From Acinetobacter lactucae (GTDB taxonomy: Bacteria; Pseudomonadota; Gammaproteobacteria; Pseudomonadales; Moraxellaceae): DNA of 64,000 nucleotides. The notes beneath the pieces are model-generated. The model worked only from the letters and a program-made list of their open reading frames with translations. It was not told where the DNA came from and did not search any database. The position numbers and the translations under genes were made by a program. Numbering within the stretch: the stretch's first letter is position 1; each line of letters begins with the position of its first letter. The stretch is taken from NCBI RefSeq assembly GCF_001605885.1, contig NZ_LRPE01000011.1, positions 123,730 to 187,729 of the forward strand, in the 5' to 3' direction. Below, piece by piece: positions 11,614 through 20,493 of the stretch.

Positions 11614-12601
11614 CGCGGGCCGCCTCCCCAATATAAATTAAAAGTGAAAGAACAATGGCCAGACTAAAAAATCCTGAAATTGCCAGCCATGGTGCATCTA
11701 AATTATTTTTACCTTGCAGCAATAATTCACCTAATGAGGCTGCATCTGGTGGCAGACCATATCCTAAAAAATCAAGAGCGGTTAAGGCACTAATATTAGT
11801 TGTTAAAATAAATGGCAATTGAGACAAACTCGAGCTCATCGCATTTGGCAAAATATGCCTAAAAATAATAGCGCGATCGGTCACTCCCAATACTTGGGCT
11901 GCACGAACATAATCTAGCTGGCGAGCTTTCAAAAACTCTGCTCTAACGATGCCCACCAAAACGGTCCAGCCAAAAAATAGCATAATAAAAAATAGCCAAT
12001 ATACGTTTGGTACAAACATACTGACTAAAATCATGACCATAAAAAGCATAGGTAAGCCATTCCAGACTTCAATCAATCTTTGTCCTAATAAATCGACCCA
12101 GCCACCGTAGTAACCTTGAATGGCGCCTACAGTAATTCCAAATAAAGCAGAACAAAAGGTTAAGGCTAAACCAAAAAGCAACGACACTCTTAAGCCATAA
12201 AGAATACGGGCAAAAACATCTCTGCCCTGATCATCTGTTCCTAACCAGTTTTGCTTGGAAGGTGGTGATGGCACAGGAACAGCCAAGTCTAAATTGGGCG
12301 TTTGATATGAAAACTTAACGAGTGGCCAAACTGCCCAACCTTTAGCCTCAATAAGCGCTTGTACGGCGGGGTCTTTATAATCAGCTTCTGTTTCAAATAC
12401 GCCACCAAACGTTGTTTCTGAATATGTTTTAAACACAGGTAAATAGTAAGAATCTTCATACTTAACTAACAGTGGTTTATCGTTAGCGATCAACTCTGCA
12501 GCTAAGGACAAAACCAAAATCAGACTAAATAAAATAAAGCTGGCCCAGCCCAATTTATGCTGTCTAAAACGCTGTAATCGAGTCCGCACAATTAAAGACA
12601 T
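11591..12601 (-). CDS. yejE: Peptide ABC importer permease YejE
   Basis: Inner-membrane permease of the YejABEF system, DppC/OppC type. An N-terminal membrane segment (residues 18-35) is followed by a periplasmic stretch and the conserved NWLGTDDQGRDVFARILYG block, then the membrane domain with an ATPase-contact loop near GVTDRAIIFRHILPNAM. Its start codon shares one base with the yejB stop (TAATG), which indicates translational coupling. Length of 336 matches the E. coli protein. Confidence 0.92.
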   Translation of the reverse strand: MSLIVRTRLQRFRQHKLGWASFILFSLILVLSLAAELIANDKPLLVKYEDSYYLPVFKTYSETTFGGVFETEADYKDPAVQALIEAKGWAVWPLVKFSYQTPNLDLAVPVPSPPSKQNWLGTDDQGRDVFARILYGLRVSLLFGLALTFCSALFGITVGAIQGYYGGWVDLLGQRLIEVWNGLPMLFMVMILVSMFVPNVYWLFFIMLFFGWTVLVGIVRAEFLKARQLDYVRAAQVLGVTDRAIIFRHILPNAMSSSLSQLPFILTTNISALTALDFLGYGLPPDAASLGELLLQGKNNLDAPWLAISGFFSLAIVLSLLIYIGEAARDAFDPRK

Positions 12602-13653
12602 TATTTGTCCCCTTGTGCGTCAAAGTGAATTCGAGGATCAATCCATTGATACAACACATCACAAATGAGACGTAAAATTAGGCTAAATAAAGTAAAGAAA
12701 AATAAGACACCAAAAATAACAGGATAGTCGCGCTGGACAATCGCTTCAAAGCCCAACAATCCCACCCCATCTAAATGAAAGATAATTTCTACAAACAGGT
12801 TACCTACAAAGAAAATACCCGCTAACGCTTCTGGCAACCCGGCCAGCACCACTAAAATGGCATTACGAAAGACATGCTTATATAAGACCTGTTGGCTATT
12901 CAGACCTTTTGCATAGGCTGCCAAAACATAGGGTTTATTGAGTTCTTCTAAAAATGAGTATTTAGTTAAATAAGTTAAACTGGCAAAACCGCCTAATACC
13001 ATGGTAATCAGTGGTAAAGTCATATGCCATAAGTAATCGGTAACTTTGCCCCAAAGACTCAGTTGATGAAAGTTATCTGATACTAAATTTTGTAAGGGAA
13101 ACCATTGAAAATAAGAGCCACCTGCAAAAAAAACAACTAACAAAATGGCAAATACAAAACTCGGTACAGCATATCCCACTACAAGGATTAAAGAAGTGGA
13201 GCGATCAAACCAAGAGCCCTGCTGTTTTGCCTTTTTAATTCCTAGCGGAATAGAAATGAGATAAATGAGTAATGTACTCACCAGCCCAAGTGAAATGGAA
13301 ACAGGCATTTTTTCCCATAACAATTGCACGACAGGTTTATCTTTAAAGAAACTTTGTCCGAAATCTAAAGTTAAATAGTCTTTTAACATGAAGAAAAACC
13401 GTTCAGGAGCAGAACGATCAAAACCATATTGTGCCTTAATTTGTTCAACCATTTCAGGGCTTAACCCCTGAGCACCTTGATAATAAGTTTCTGCACTTAA
13501 TGCACGGCCAATTCCCAAATCGCTTTGTGCCTGATCTATTGCTTGCTCAACTGGTCCACCCGGTGCAATTTGCACAACCACAAAATTAATCAATAAAATG
13601 ACAAACAATGTGGGAATCATTAAAAGAAGTCGCTTGAGAATATATGAACCCAT
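12601..13653 (-). CDS. yejB: Peptide ABC importer permease YejB
   Basis: Partner inner-membrane permease, DppB/OppB type. It opens with the usual YILKRLLLMIPTLFVILLINF membrane helix (residues 4-24), carries the long periplasmic loop that precedes RFFFMLKDYLTLDFGQS, and has five further membrane segments with the ATPase-contact region AKGLNSQQVLYKHVFRNA. It follows yejA after 31 bases and overlaps yejE by one base. Confidence 0.92.
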   Translation of the reverse strand: MGSYILKRLLLMIPTLFVILLINFVVVQIAPGGPVEQAIDQAQSDLGIGRALSAETYYQGAQGLSPEMVEQIKAQYGFDRSAPERFFFMLKDYLTLDFGQSFFKDKPVVQLLWEKMPVSISLGLVSTLLIYLISIPLGIKKAKQQGSWFDRSTSLILVVGYAVPSFVFAILLVVFFAGGSYFQWFPLQNLVSDNFHQLSLWGKVTDYLWHMTLPLITMVLGGFASLTYLTKYSFLEELNKPYVLAAYAKGLNSQQVLYKHVFRNAILVVLAGLPEALAGIFFVGNLFVEIIFHLDGVGLLGFEAIVQRDYPVIFGVLFFFTLFSLILRLICDVLYQWIDPRIHFDAQGDK

Positions 13654-13684
13654 ATAACAGGATTTCCTTTATGGCAGGTGCTTT

Positions 13685-15520
13685 TTATTGTTGATGTAAA
13701 TACTTGGCAACTTTTTTGGCTTTGTTTGCATCACTCCACCAATATTCTATCCCAGAAGAAAGCGCTGGTTTAACTTTAGGTTGTTGATACATATTCCAAT
13801 AAGCATACCAGTTTTCACCTTTACCATAAGTCGGGATTTGATAATAACCGGCCCTAAGCAATCGATCGAGAATGCGAGTATAAATAATCTGTTGTTCACG
13901 GCTCTTACTCGCAACGAGTTTTGAAATCACTTGATCAATTACTGGATTGCGAATTCCCGCATAATTGTAATTTCCATCCTGAGCTGCGGCTACACTTCCC
14001 CAAAATTGAGATTGTTCATTGCCCGGATTGAGAGATTGCGGCAAGTTCATCGTAGTCATATCAAAATCGTAACGACGAGTCCGTTCTAAATATTGCGGTG
14101 CATCAACCTGACGCAAATTAACCGCAATACCTAACTTTTTTAAGTTACGAATAAAAGGCATGAGTGTTCGTTGTTTACCATCTTGCTGAATCAAAAACTC
14201 AAGCTGAACTTTTTTCCCTTCAGGTGTAAATAGCTGTCCTTCTTTAACTTTGTAGCCAGCTTGTATCAGTAATTGCCGTGCAGTTAACAAATTCTGACGG
14301 TTAAACCCACTCGCATCTGAAACTGGGTATTTCCAGTTTGCTAAAACACCTTGCTGCATGAGTGGAGATAACTTAGGCAATAACGGCTTTAATAACTCTA
14401 ATTCAGTTGTTGAAGGTCGACCCGTTGCAGCTAATTCACTATTTTCAAAATAACTTTGTAGACGTTGATATTGTCCATAAAACAAAGCTTTATTCTGCCA
14501 TTCAAAGTCATAGGCATAAGTTAAGGCTTGTCTAAAACGAATATCATTTAAAGGTTTTCTTCGTGTGTTAAACACATAGCTCTCAGTGGCGATGGGATTA
14601 TGGTGACGAAACTTATATTGAGTAACTAGCCCTGTTTTTACGGCTGGAAATCGATAATCTGTTACCCATTTTTTTGGATTAGTCTCTTCATGCAAAGTGT
14701 ATTGCCCAGATTTAAATCCTTCAAAAGCAATATCCCAATTTCGATAATAGACATACCTCAAGCGATCAAAATTATAACGCCCCTTGTTAATAGGCAAATC
14801 TTTTGCCCAATAATTTGGGTTCCTTTTATAACTAACGCTTCTGCCCGGATCAATTCGTTCAACCACGTAAGGTCCCGAACCAATAATCGGTTGTAAGGTA
14901 ATTCGGCTAAAATCTCTTTTTTGCCAATCTGCTTTTGAATAAATGGGTAAGGTTGCCAAAATGAATGGCATTTTAGGACTATGGGTAGACTTAAAACTAA
15001 ACTTTACTTGATGAGCATTTATTACTTCTGTTTTTGCCAAATCGGCAAGATACATTTGCAAACCTAAATTAGACTTCGTCTGATAAGCATCAAAACTAAA
15101 TTTAACATCCGACGCAGTGACTGGCTGTCCATTACTAAAATGCGCTTTAGGGTTTAAATAGAAAGTCACTGATTGTGTTTTTTCTGGATCAAAACTCACT
15201 TTCTGTGCCAAAAGCGGATATAAAACCCCGACCTCATCAAGTGAGTGGGTCATTAAGGTATCAAAAAGATAATTAACGCCTTCTGTCGCATTCCCTTTCC
15301 CATTCATACTATTGAGGTTATCAAAAGTCCCTTGAGCTGCCTGACTTAATAGACCACCTTTAAGGGCATTAGGGTTTGCATATGGCATAGCCAGCATTTC
15401 TAAATACTTAGGCTTAGAATGAATCGCTATATATGAAGTAGTTTGCTGTGCAGAAAAAGTACTATGGGAAATGACACTGAGCCCGACTAGCAGGCTCAGT
15501 TGAAAATTTAATTTATGCAT
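13685..15520 (-). CDS. yejA: Peptide-binding protein YejA (SBP family 5)
   Basis: Periplasmic extracellular solute-binding protein that delivers peptides to YejBEF. A signal peptide spans residues 1-23 (ending STFSA). Family 5 features include the N-terminal NALKGGLLSQAAQGTFDNLN, FDTLMTHSLDE and the GSGPYVVERIDPGRSVSYKRN block. Length of 611 fits YejA. In enteric bacteria the system imports microcin C and peptides; in Agrobacterium a YejBEF system with another binding protein recovers peptidoglycan peptides. It begins 15 bases after mltD, so both may be on one transcript, which favours a wall-peptide substrate here (inference). Confidence 0.88.
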   Translation of the reverse strand: MHKLNFQLSLLVGLSVISHSTFSAQQTTSYIAIHSKPKYLEMLAMPYANPNALKGGLLSQAAQGTFDNLNSMNGKGNATEGVNYLFDTLMTHSLDEVGVLYPLLAQKVSFDPEKTQSVTFYLNPKAHFSNGQPVTASDVKFSFDAYQTKSNLGLQMYLADLAKTEVINAHQVKFSFKSTHSPKMPFILATLPIYSKADWQKRDFSRITLQPIIGSGPYVVERIDPGRSVSYKRNPNYWAKDLPINKGRYNFDRLRYVYYRNWDIAFEGFKSGQYTLHEETNPKKWVTDYRFPAVKTGLVTQYKFRHHNPIATESYVFNTRRKPLNDIRFRQALTYAYDFEWQNKALFYGQYQRLQSYFENSELAATGRPSTTELELLKPLLPKLSPLMQQGVLANWKYPVSDASGFNRQNLLTARQLLIQAGYKVKEGQLFTPEGKKVQLEFLIQQDGKQRTLMPFIRNLKKLGIAVNLRQVDAPQYLERTRRYDFDMTTMNLPQSLNPGNEQSQFWGSVAAAQDGNYNYAGIRNPVIDQVISKLVASKSREQQIIYTRILDRLLRAGYYQIPTYGKGENWYAYWNMYQQPKVKPALSSGIEYWWSDANKAKKVAKYLHQQ

Positions 15521-15535
15521 AAGTGACTAATTATT

Positions 15536-18500
15536 TTACAAATTAGGCACTTTAATCACATCACCAATGCGAAGCTGAGTAGAAGGTGTCAAATTATTCA
15601 GCTCAGCCAAGAAATTGGTTTCTAAACCATATTTACTCGCAAGGCCAATTAAAGTATCACCACGCTTCACTTTGTATTCCACCACAGTTTTTGGAATCAC
15701 AATATTCTGACCGCGCTGTAAATTAGCATTTGCTTTTAATGCATTCATTTCAGCCAGTTCACGCACTGAAATACCCGCACGGCTCGCAATACTATTTAAA
15801 GACTCACCAGATTTCACAGTATATCTTTCAGTGTTTTTACCAGCAGCAACTGTTTTAGTTGAAGTCTTGGTATCTACTTTAGCTGTTTCAACGGTAGGTA
15901 CATCACCCGTTAGTTTTAAGCGCTGACCTACACGAACACTACTGCTGCGTGAAAGGCCATTTAGTGAAGCAAGATAGTCCAATTGTAAGTGGTAACGGTT
16001 AGCGATATTACCTAAGCTATCACCAGACTTAACCGTATAAGTTTCTGGTGTTTCTTCTTTCGTATTTTTAGAAGATTTAGTTGAAGTTTCCTCAACTGTA
16101 CCTGTGAGTTTTAAGCGTTGACCAGCACGTAAGCCAGCTGTACGAGACAAACCGTTTAGGTCAGCCAAATAACTTGTTTGCAGGTTATATTTACTCGCAA
16201 TAGCATTTAAACTATCGCCCGACTGTACAACGTATTGTTCTGGAACACTTAACCCTGCCGGTACTTTTAAAGTTTGACCAAGCTGTACATGGCTATTTGC
16301 TTTTAAGTTATTTAACTCGGCTAACTCAGCTAGGCTAATTTTTGATTTGGTTGCAATACTCGATAAAGTATCACCACGTTGTACTTTATAGCCTTCTGTT
16401 TTATAAGAAACATTTGCTGACGCCTTCTCAGATTTAGTAGAAACCTTAGTTTCTGCAACTTCATCTACAGAAATATCTTGTGTAGGCACATTAATTTTTT
16501 GGCCTACCATCAAGTTACTAGCCGCAGTTAACCCCGGAGTTAATTCAGCAAGTTCCTGATTAGATAGGGCGTAACGATCTGCAATTAATTTAAGGTATTC
16601 ACCGCGCTTCACAGTATAGCTTTTAGTTGCTATACGCTTTGCACTTGCCTGAACTGCTTTCGGTTCTGCTTTAGCACTTGAGCGACTATTCTTTGGTTCT
16701 TTTAACTGAAGTTTTTGCCCAACAAATAGGCCATCAGTCACTGATAAATCGTTATATTCAGCCAATTGTCTTACTGACAAATTAAACTGGTTTGCCACAC
16801 CGCTTAAGCTATCGTTAGCCTGAACGACATATACATCTGGTTTAGCTGTGCTTTTTGAAGCCGTTTGAGTTTCTTGAGGCTTAGCATCATAAAGGTAAAG
16901 CGTTGAACCAACATATAACGTCTTTTCTGGGTCAATCTGGTTCCACTTAGCAACATCGCGCCAGTTTACGCCGTTTTTCATCGCAATAACGGCTAAAGTA
17001 TCACCCGGTAAAACCGTATAAGTACTACGTTTACCTTTAGGCTGTACAACCACTACATCTGTATCAGTTTTAATGTAAGGCTTGTCTTTATTACGCTGCC
17101 CATCTTCAGAGTTAGCTACAGTCACGTCTTCAGCTAAAGTTTTTGGATATGCAAAACCTTTACTTACTTCTTTACCTTGTTGCTCTGCAACCGATTGGCT
17201 CGTTTGAATCGCAGTTAACTTAATTTTGCCGTCATAAGGATCAACAATTTCCGTTCCTTGTGGGGCAAGAGCTTTCAACTCAGCAACCACCTGATCTTTT
17301 TCAGCCTGTGTTGGTTGTGGCTCTAAAGCTTGTTGAACTGTTTCTTTCTGACCTTCAGCTCGAACTGCCGCTAAAATCTTTTCACGCTCTGCAGCAGAGA
17401 TTGGCGGCTCTGTCTTCACTTGCTTAATATTTGCCGCAGGTGTCACAGCGACAGGAATACGTGGAGCACTTGGTACATCAGCCGAAGCAGCAAACGCAGC
17501 TAAAGCGTCAGATCCACGAGGTGTTGAACCTTTTACCGTGCTAGAGCTACTGGTTGTTTTAGCAGGAGTTGACGGTTTAACTGGTTGAACCTGATTTGCA
17601 GGTGTTGTTTTAATTGTCACCGATGTTGAAGCACTTGCATCTGGCTTAGATGGTGAAGTTACACTTGCCCACCAACCTGAACCACCACCAGACTTCATAC
17701 CTTTCAATTTATTATCAATTGAAGGACTTAAATCTGCCGGAATCAAGATACGCATTGGACTTGCAGGATCTACCATTTCACCACGATATCCCGGGTTCAA
17801 TGCATAGAGTTCCGAACGGCTTAATCCCGCCACAGAAGCAATTTCATTTAAAGATAAAGGTGCAGATAAAGTCACTTCACGGAAATGGGGTCTATTTGCA
17901 ATAGGAGGTAAAGAGATACCGTAAGCTTTTGGATTTTTAATAATTTGGGCAACGGCCAAGAAACGTGGAACATAGTTCATGGTTTCTTGAGGTAATTTTA
18001 AAGACCAATAATCAGTTGGTAGACCTGCTGCCTGATTTCGGTTAATCGCTTGTTGAATACGTCCTGGTCCAGCGTTATAGGCTGCTAAAGCAAGCTCCCA
18101 CGAACCGAATTGGTTATATAAGCTTCCTAAAAACTCATAGGCAGCACGAGTCGACTCAACAACATCTCGACGGCCATCATACATGCCTGTTTGTTTTAAG
18201 CCATAAATACGGCCAGTACTCGGAATAAACTGCCATAAACCTGCTGCGGCTGCACTACTTGTTGCAGCTGGGTCATATGAACTTTCAATCACAGGTAATA
18301 ACGCAAGTTCTGTCGGCAAACCACGGCGTTCAGCTTCTTTAACTGTATGGTACAAATAACGACTTGCACGGGCACTTAAACGATCAAGATAAGGTTGACG
18401 AGAAATAAACCAACTACGCTGAGCTTCAATACGTGAATCCCAATGGTTTAAATCCATTTTGAAACCAACGGACATACGCTTCCAGACATCACCGTGCTTT

Positions 18501-18751
18501 AAAATAAGCAGACGGTCACCTTCTACAGCTCGCATATCAGTTGCTGAAAGTAAGTCTTCTAACGAATCAAGACTACTCGCATCTAAATAACCTGCACCAC
18601 TGACCTGTTTTGATTTTGAGGTTTTTACAGATTGCGGAGTCGATGAACAGCCTGTTGTAATACCCAACGCAGCTAACGCAGAGCTAAGTACGGTAATTTT
18701 AAACAATGATGCTGCAGATGGCTGCCACACAAATGTGGTTGGTTTATACAT
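15536..18751 (-). CDS. mltD: Lytic murein transglycosylase D with eight LysM repeats, lipoprotein
   Basis: Cleaves the glycan strand of peptidoglycan non-hydrolytically. Start at ATG 18751 (GGAAG five bases ahead) gives 1071 residues; an upstream in-frame start would add 32 residues without a ribosome site or signal. The N-terminus is a signal ending in ITTGC, a slightly atypical lipobox, so outer-membrane anchoring is likely. The SLT domain follows with catalytic Glu in LPVIESSYDP and AAGLWQFIPSTGRIYGL, then AYNAGPGRI. A low-complexity Ser/Thr/Pro-rich linker leads to eight LysM repeats, each opening like YTVKSGDSL, plus a degenerate one just after the SLT domain. E. coli MltD has about 452 residues and far fewer LysM copies. 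Confidence 0.93.
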   Translation of the reverse strand: MYKPTTFVWQPSAASLFKITVLSSALAALGITTGCSSTPQSVKTSKSKQVSGAGYLDASSLDSLEDLLSATDMRAVEGDRLLILKHGDVWKRMSVGFKMDLNHWDSRIEAQRSWFISRQPYLDRLSARASRYLYHTVKEAERRGLPTELALLPVIESSYDPAATSSAAAAGLWQFIPSTGRIYGLKQTGMYDGRRDVVESTRAAYEFLGSLYNQFGSWELALAAYNAGPGRIQQAINRNQAAGLPTDYWSLKLPQETMNYVPRFLAVAQIIKNPKAYGISLPPIANRPHFREVTLSAPLSLNEIASVAGLSRSELYALNPGYRGEMVDPASPMRILIPADLSPSIDNKLKGMKSGGGSGWWASVTSPSKPDASASTSVTIKTTPANQVQPVKPSTPAKTTSSSSTVKGSTPRGSDALAAFAASADVPSAPRIPVAVTPAANIKQVKTEPPISAAEREKILAAVRAEGQKETVQQALEPQPTQAEKDQVVAELKALAPQGTEIVDPYDGKIKLTAIQTSQSVAEQQGKEVSKGFAYPKTLAEDVTVANSEDGQRNKDKPYIKTDTDVVVVQPKGKRSTYTVLPGDTLAVIAMKNGVNWRDVAKWNQIDPEKTLYVGSTLYLYDAKPQETQTASKSTAKPDVYVVQANDSLSGVANQFNLSVRQLAEYNDLSVTDGLFVGQKLQLKEPKNSRSSAKAEPKAVQASAKRIATKSYTVKRGEYLKLIADRYALSNQELAELTPGLTAASNLMVGQKINVPTQDISVDEVAETKVSTKSEKASANVSYKTEGYKVQRGDTLSSIATKSKISLAELAELNNLKANSHVQLGQTLKVPAGLSVPEQYVVQSGDSLNAIASKYNLQTSYLADLNGLSRTAGLRAGQRLKLTGTVEETSTKSSKNTKEETPETYTVKSGDSLGNIANRYHLQLDYLASLNGLSRSSSVRVGQRLKLTGDVPTVETAKVDTKTSTKTVAAGKNTERYTVKSGESLNSIASRAGISVRELAEMNALKANANLQRGQNIVIPKTVVEYKVKRGDTLIGLASKYGLETNFLAELNNLTPSTQLRIGDVIKVPNL

Positions 18752-18984
18752 AAAAACTTCCAAACAACTCGCGTAATATTTTTTTGGGGTCTGCCCACAA
18801 ACCCTAGGTCTTCGATGCCATTGTAGTAAAGCATGCAAGATAGACAAGGCAATAATTTAATGTCATTTGCATGGAAATGTTACAAGAAATTAAAAAAACC
18901 TTGCTTTGATACGATGGAACCGAACTTTTTGCGTATACAATACACCATATTCAGTTCTTTTTCTTTTAGTTTAGGTTTCGATTT

Positions 18985-20364
18985 ATGTCTCAAACAATCA
19001 CACTGTATGTTGATGGTGCATGTCGTGGCAATCCGGGTTTAGGTGGTTGGGGCGCATATGTCATTACTGAGCAGGGTGAACATAAATTATTTGGCGGTGA
19101 ACCTGATACGACTAATAACCGTATGGAACTCACTGCTGCCATTGAAGGTGTTTCATTTTGCCCAGCCGAAGCACATTTGATTATCTGGACAGATTCAAAT
19201 TATGTGAAGCAAGGTATTACTGAGTGGATTCATGGCTGGAAAAAGAAAAACTGGAAAGATGTAAAAAATCCTGACCTTTGGCAGAAATTAGATGCTGTCT
19301 GTGCAGGTAGAAATATTGAATGGAACTGGATTAAAGGCCATGCAGGACAACCTGGCAATGAAATGGCAGACCAGCTGGCGAATTTAGGTGCAGACAAAAC
19401 TGCTAAAGAACTCAAGCAACCACAGTCTGCCGCTGTATCGCAAGATATAAAAAAGCCTGAACAGGACTGGTTGCTAGATGACCCTTTCGGGTTTGATCTG
19501 GCTGACACAAGTGAAGAAGAAAATATTCATCTTGAAGCACCTGAAGAAGTCGAGATGATTATTGTGGACGAAGAAATCATTGAAGTTGAAACTGCCGAAC
19601 AAGAAAGTAAGCAGCCAACCAATAACATTCACCCTCAAATTGTTGTAACCGAAGCCAAATTAAAATTACAAGGTCCTCGACAACTGATTCTCGATACGGA
19701 AACCACTGGTTTTTATTTCCAAGATGGCGACCGCATTATTGAGGTGGGTGCGATTGAGATGATTAACCGTAAGCTTACGGGTAGCTCGATTCATATTTAT
19801 ATTAACCCACAAAAACCAGTGGGAGATTCAGAAAACATCCACGGTATCAGTGATGATTTCTTAAAAGATAAACCGCTTTATGCAGACATTGCTGACACCT
19901 TATTTGACTATCTCAAAGGTGCAGAGATTATTGCCCACAACGCAACCTTCGATATGAACTTCCTTGATATGGAGTTTAAACGCGTAGGGCTTCCTGCACT
20001 TTCAGAAGTATGTGAGGTAACGGATACTTTAGCTTTAGCGAAAAACAAACATCCGGGACAAAAAAACTCCCTTGATGCGCTTGTAAGACGTTATGAAATT
20101 CCAGCTCGTGACCGTACTTTCCACGGCGCATTACTCGATGCTGAAATTCTTGCTGATGTCTACTTGGCAATGACTGGTGGACAGGTTTCTTTTGATATAG
20201 ATGCCTTATCTCAGAGTGAAAATAGCCAACAAACAACTAATCGAAGTAGAGTTCAAATTGACCTTCCTGTAATTGAACCTTCAGTTGAAGAGTTAAATAC
20301 ACATGAGACTTGGGTCAAAGAATATGAAGAAAAACACGGAGAACCTTGCCTTTTTGCAAAATAA
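18985..20364 (+). CDS. rnhA-dnaQ: Fused ribonuclease HI and DNA polymerase III epsilon subunit
   Basis: One 459-residue chain joins two enzymes that are separate genes in E. coli. Residues 1-150 are RNase HI, which cuts RNA in RNA-DNA hybrids, with catalytic D10 (LYVDGACRGNPG), E48, D70 (WTDSNYV), H119 and D129. Residues 150-230 are an acidic, poorly conserved-looking linker. Residues 230-400 are the DEDDh proofreading exonuclease: D237 and E239 (LDTETTGF), D323 (AHNATFDMNF), H380 and D385 (FHGALLDAE). About 60 residues follow, where the polymerase alpha contact is expected. The frame is continuous, with no stop between domains. It is divergent from mltD. Confidence 0.95.
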   Translation: MSQTITLYVDGACRGNPGLGGWGAYVITEQGEHKLFGGEPDTTNNRMELTAAIEGVSFCPAEAHLIIWTDSNYVKQGITEWIHGWKKKNWKDVKNPDLWQKLDAVCAGRNIEWNWIKGHAGQPGNEMADQLANLGADKTAKELKQPQSAAVSQDIKKPEQDWLLDDPFGFDLADTSEEENIHLEAPEEVEMIIVDEEIIEVETAEQESKQPTNNIHPQIVVTEAKLKLQGPRQLILDTETTGFYFQDGDRIIEVGAIEMINRKLTGSSIHIYINPQKPVGDSENIHGISDDFLKDKPLYADIADTLFDYLKGAEIIAHNATFDMNFLDMEFKRVGLPALSEVCEVTDTLALAKNKHPGQKNSLDALVRRYEIPARDRTFHGALLDAEILADVYLAMTGGQVSFDIDALSQSENSQQTTNRSRVQIDLPVIEPSVEELNTHETWVKEYEEKHGEPCLFAK

Positions 20365-20493
20365 ATTTTTGATTCTTTAGTGTTTTTAGCTTTTCCCCTT
20401 TGTAAGTTAAGTTATATTAGTCGCATAGATTTTTAGCTCAAATTATTGAGCACTACGAATATAACAATTGATTTTTTGCAAAGGGGAACGTTT

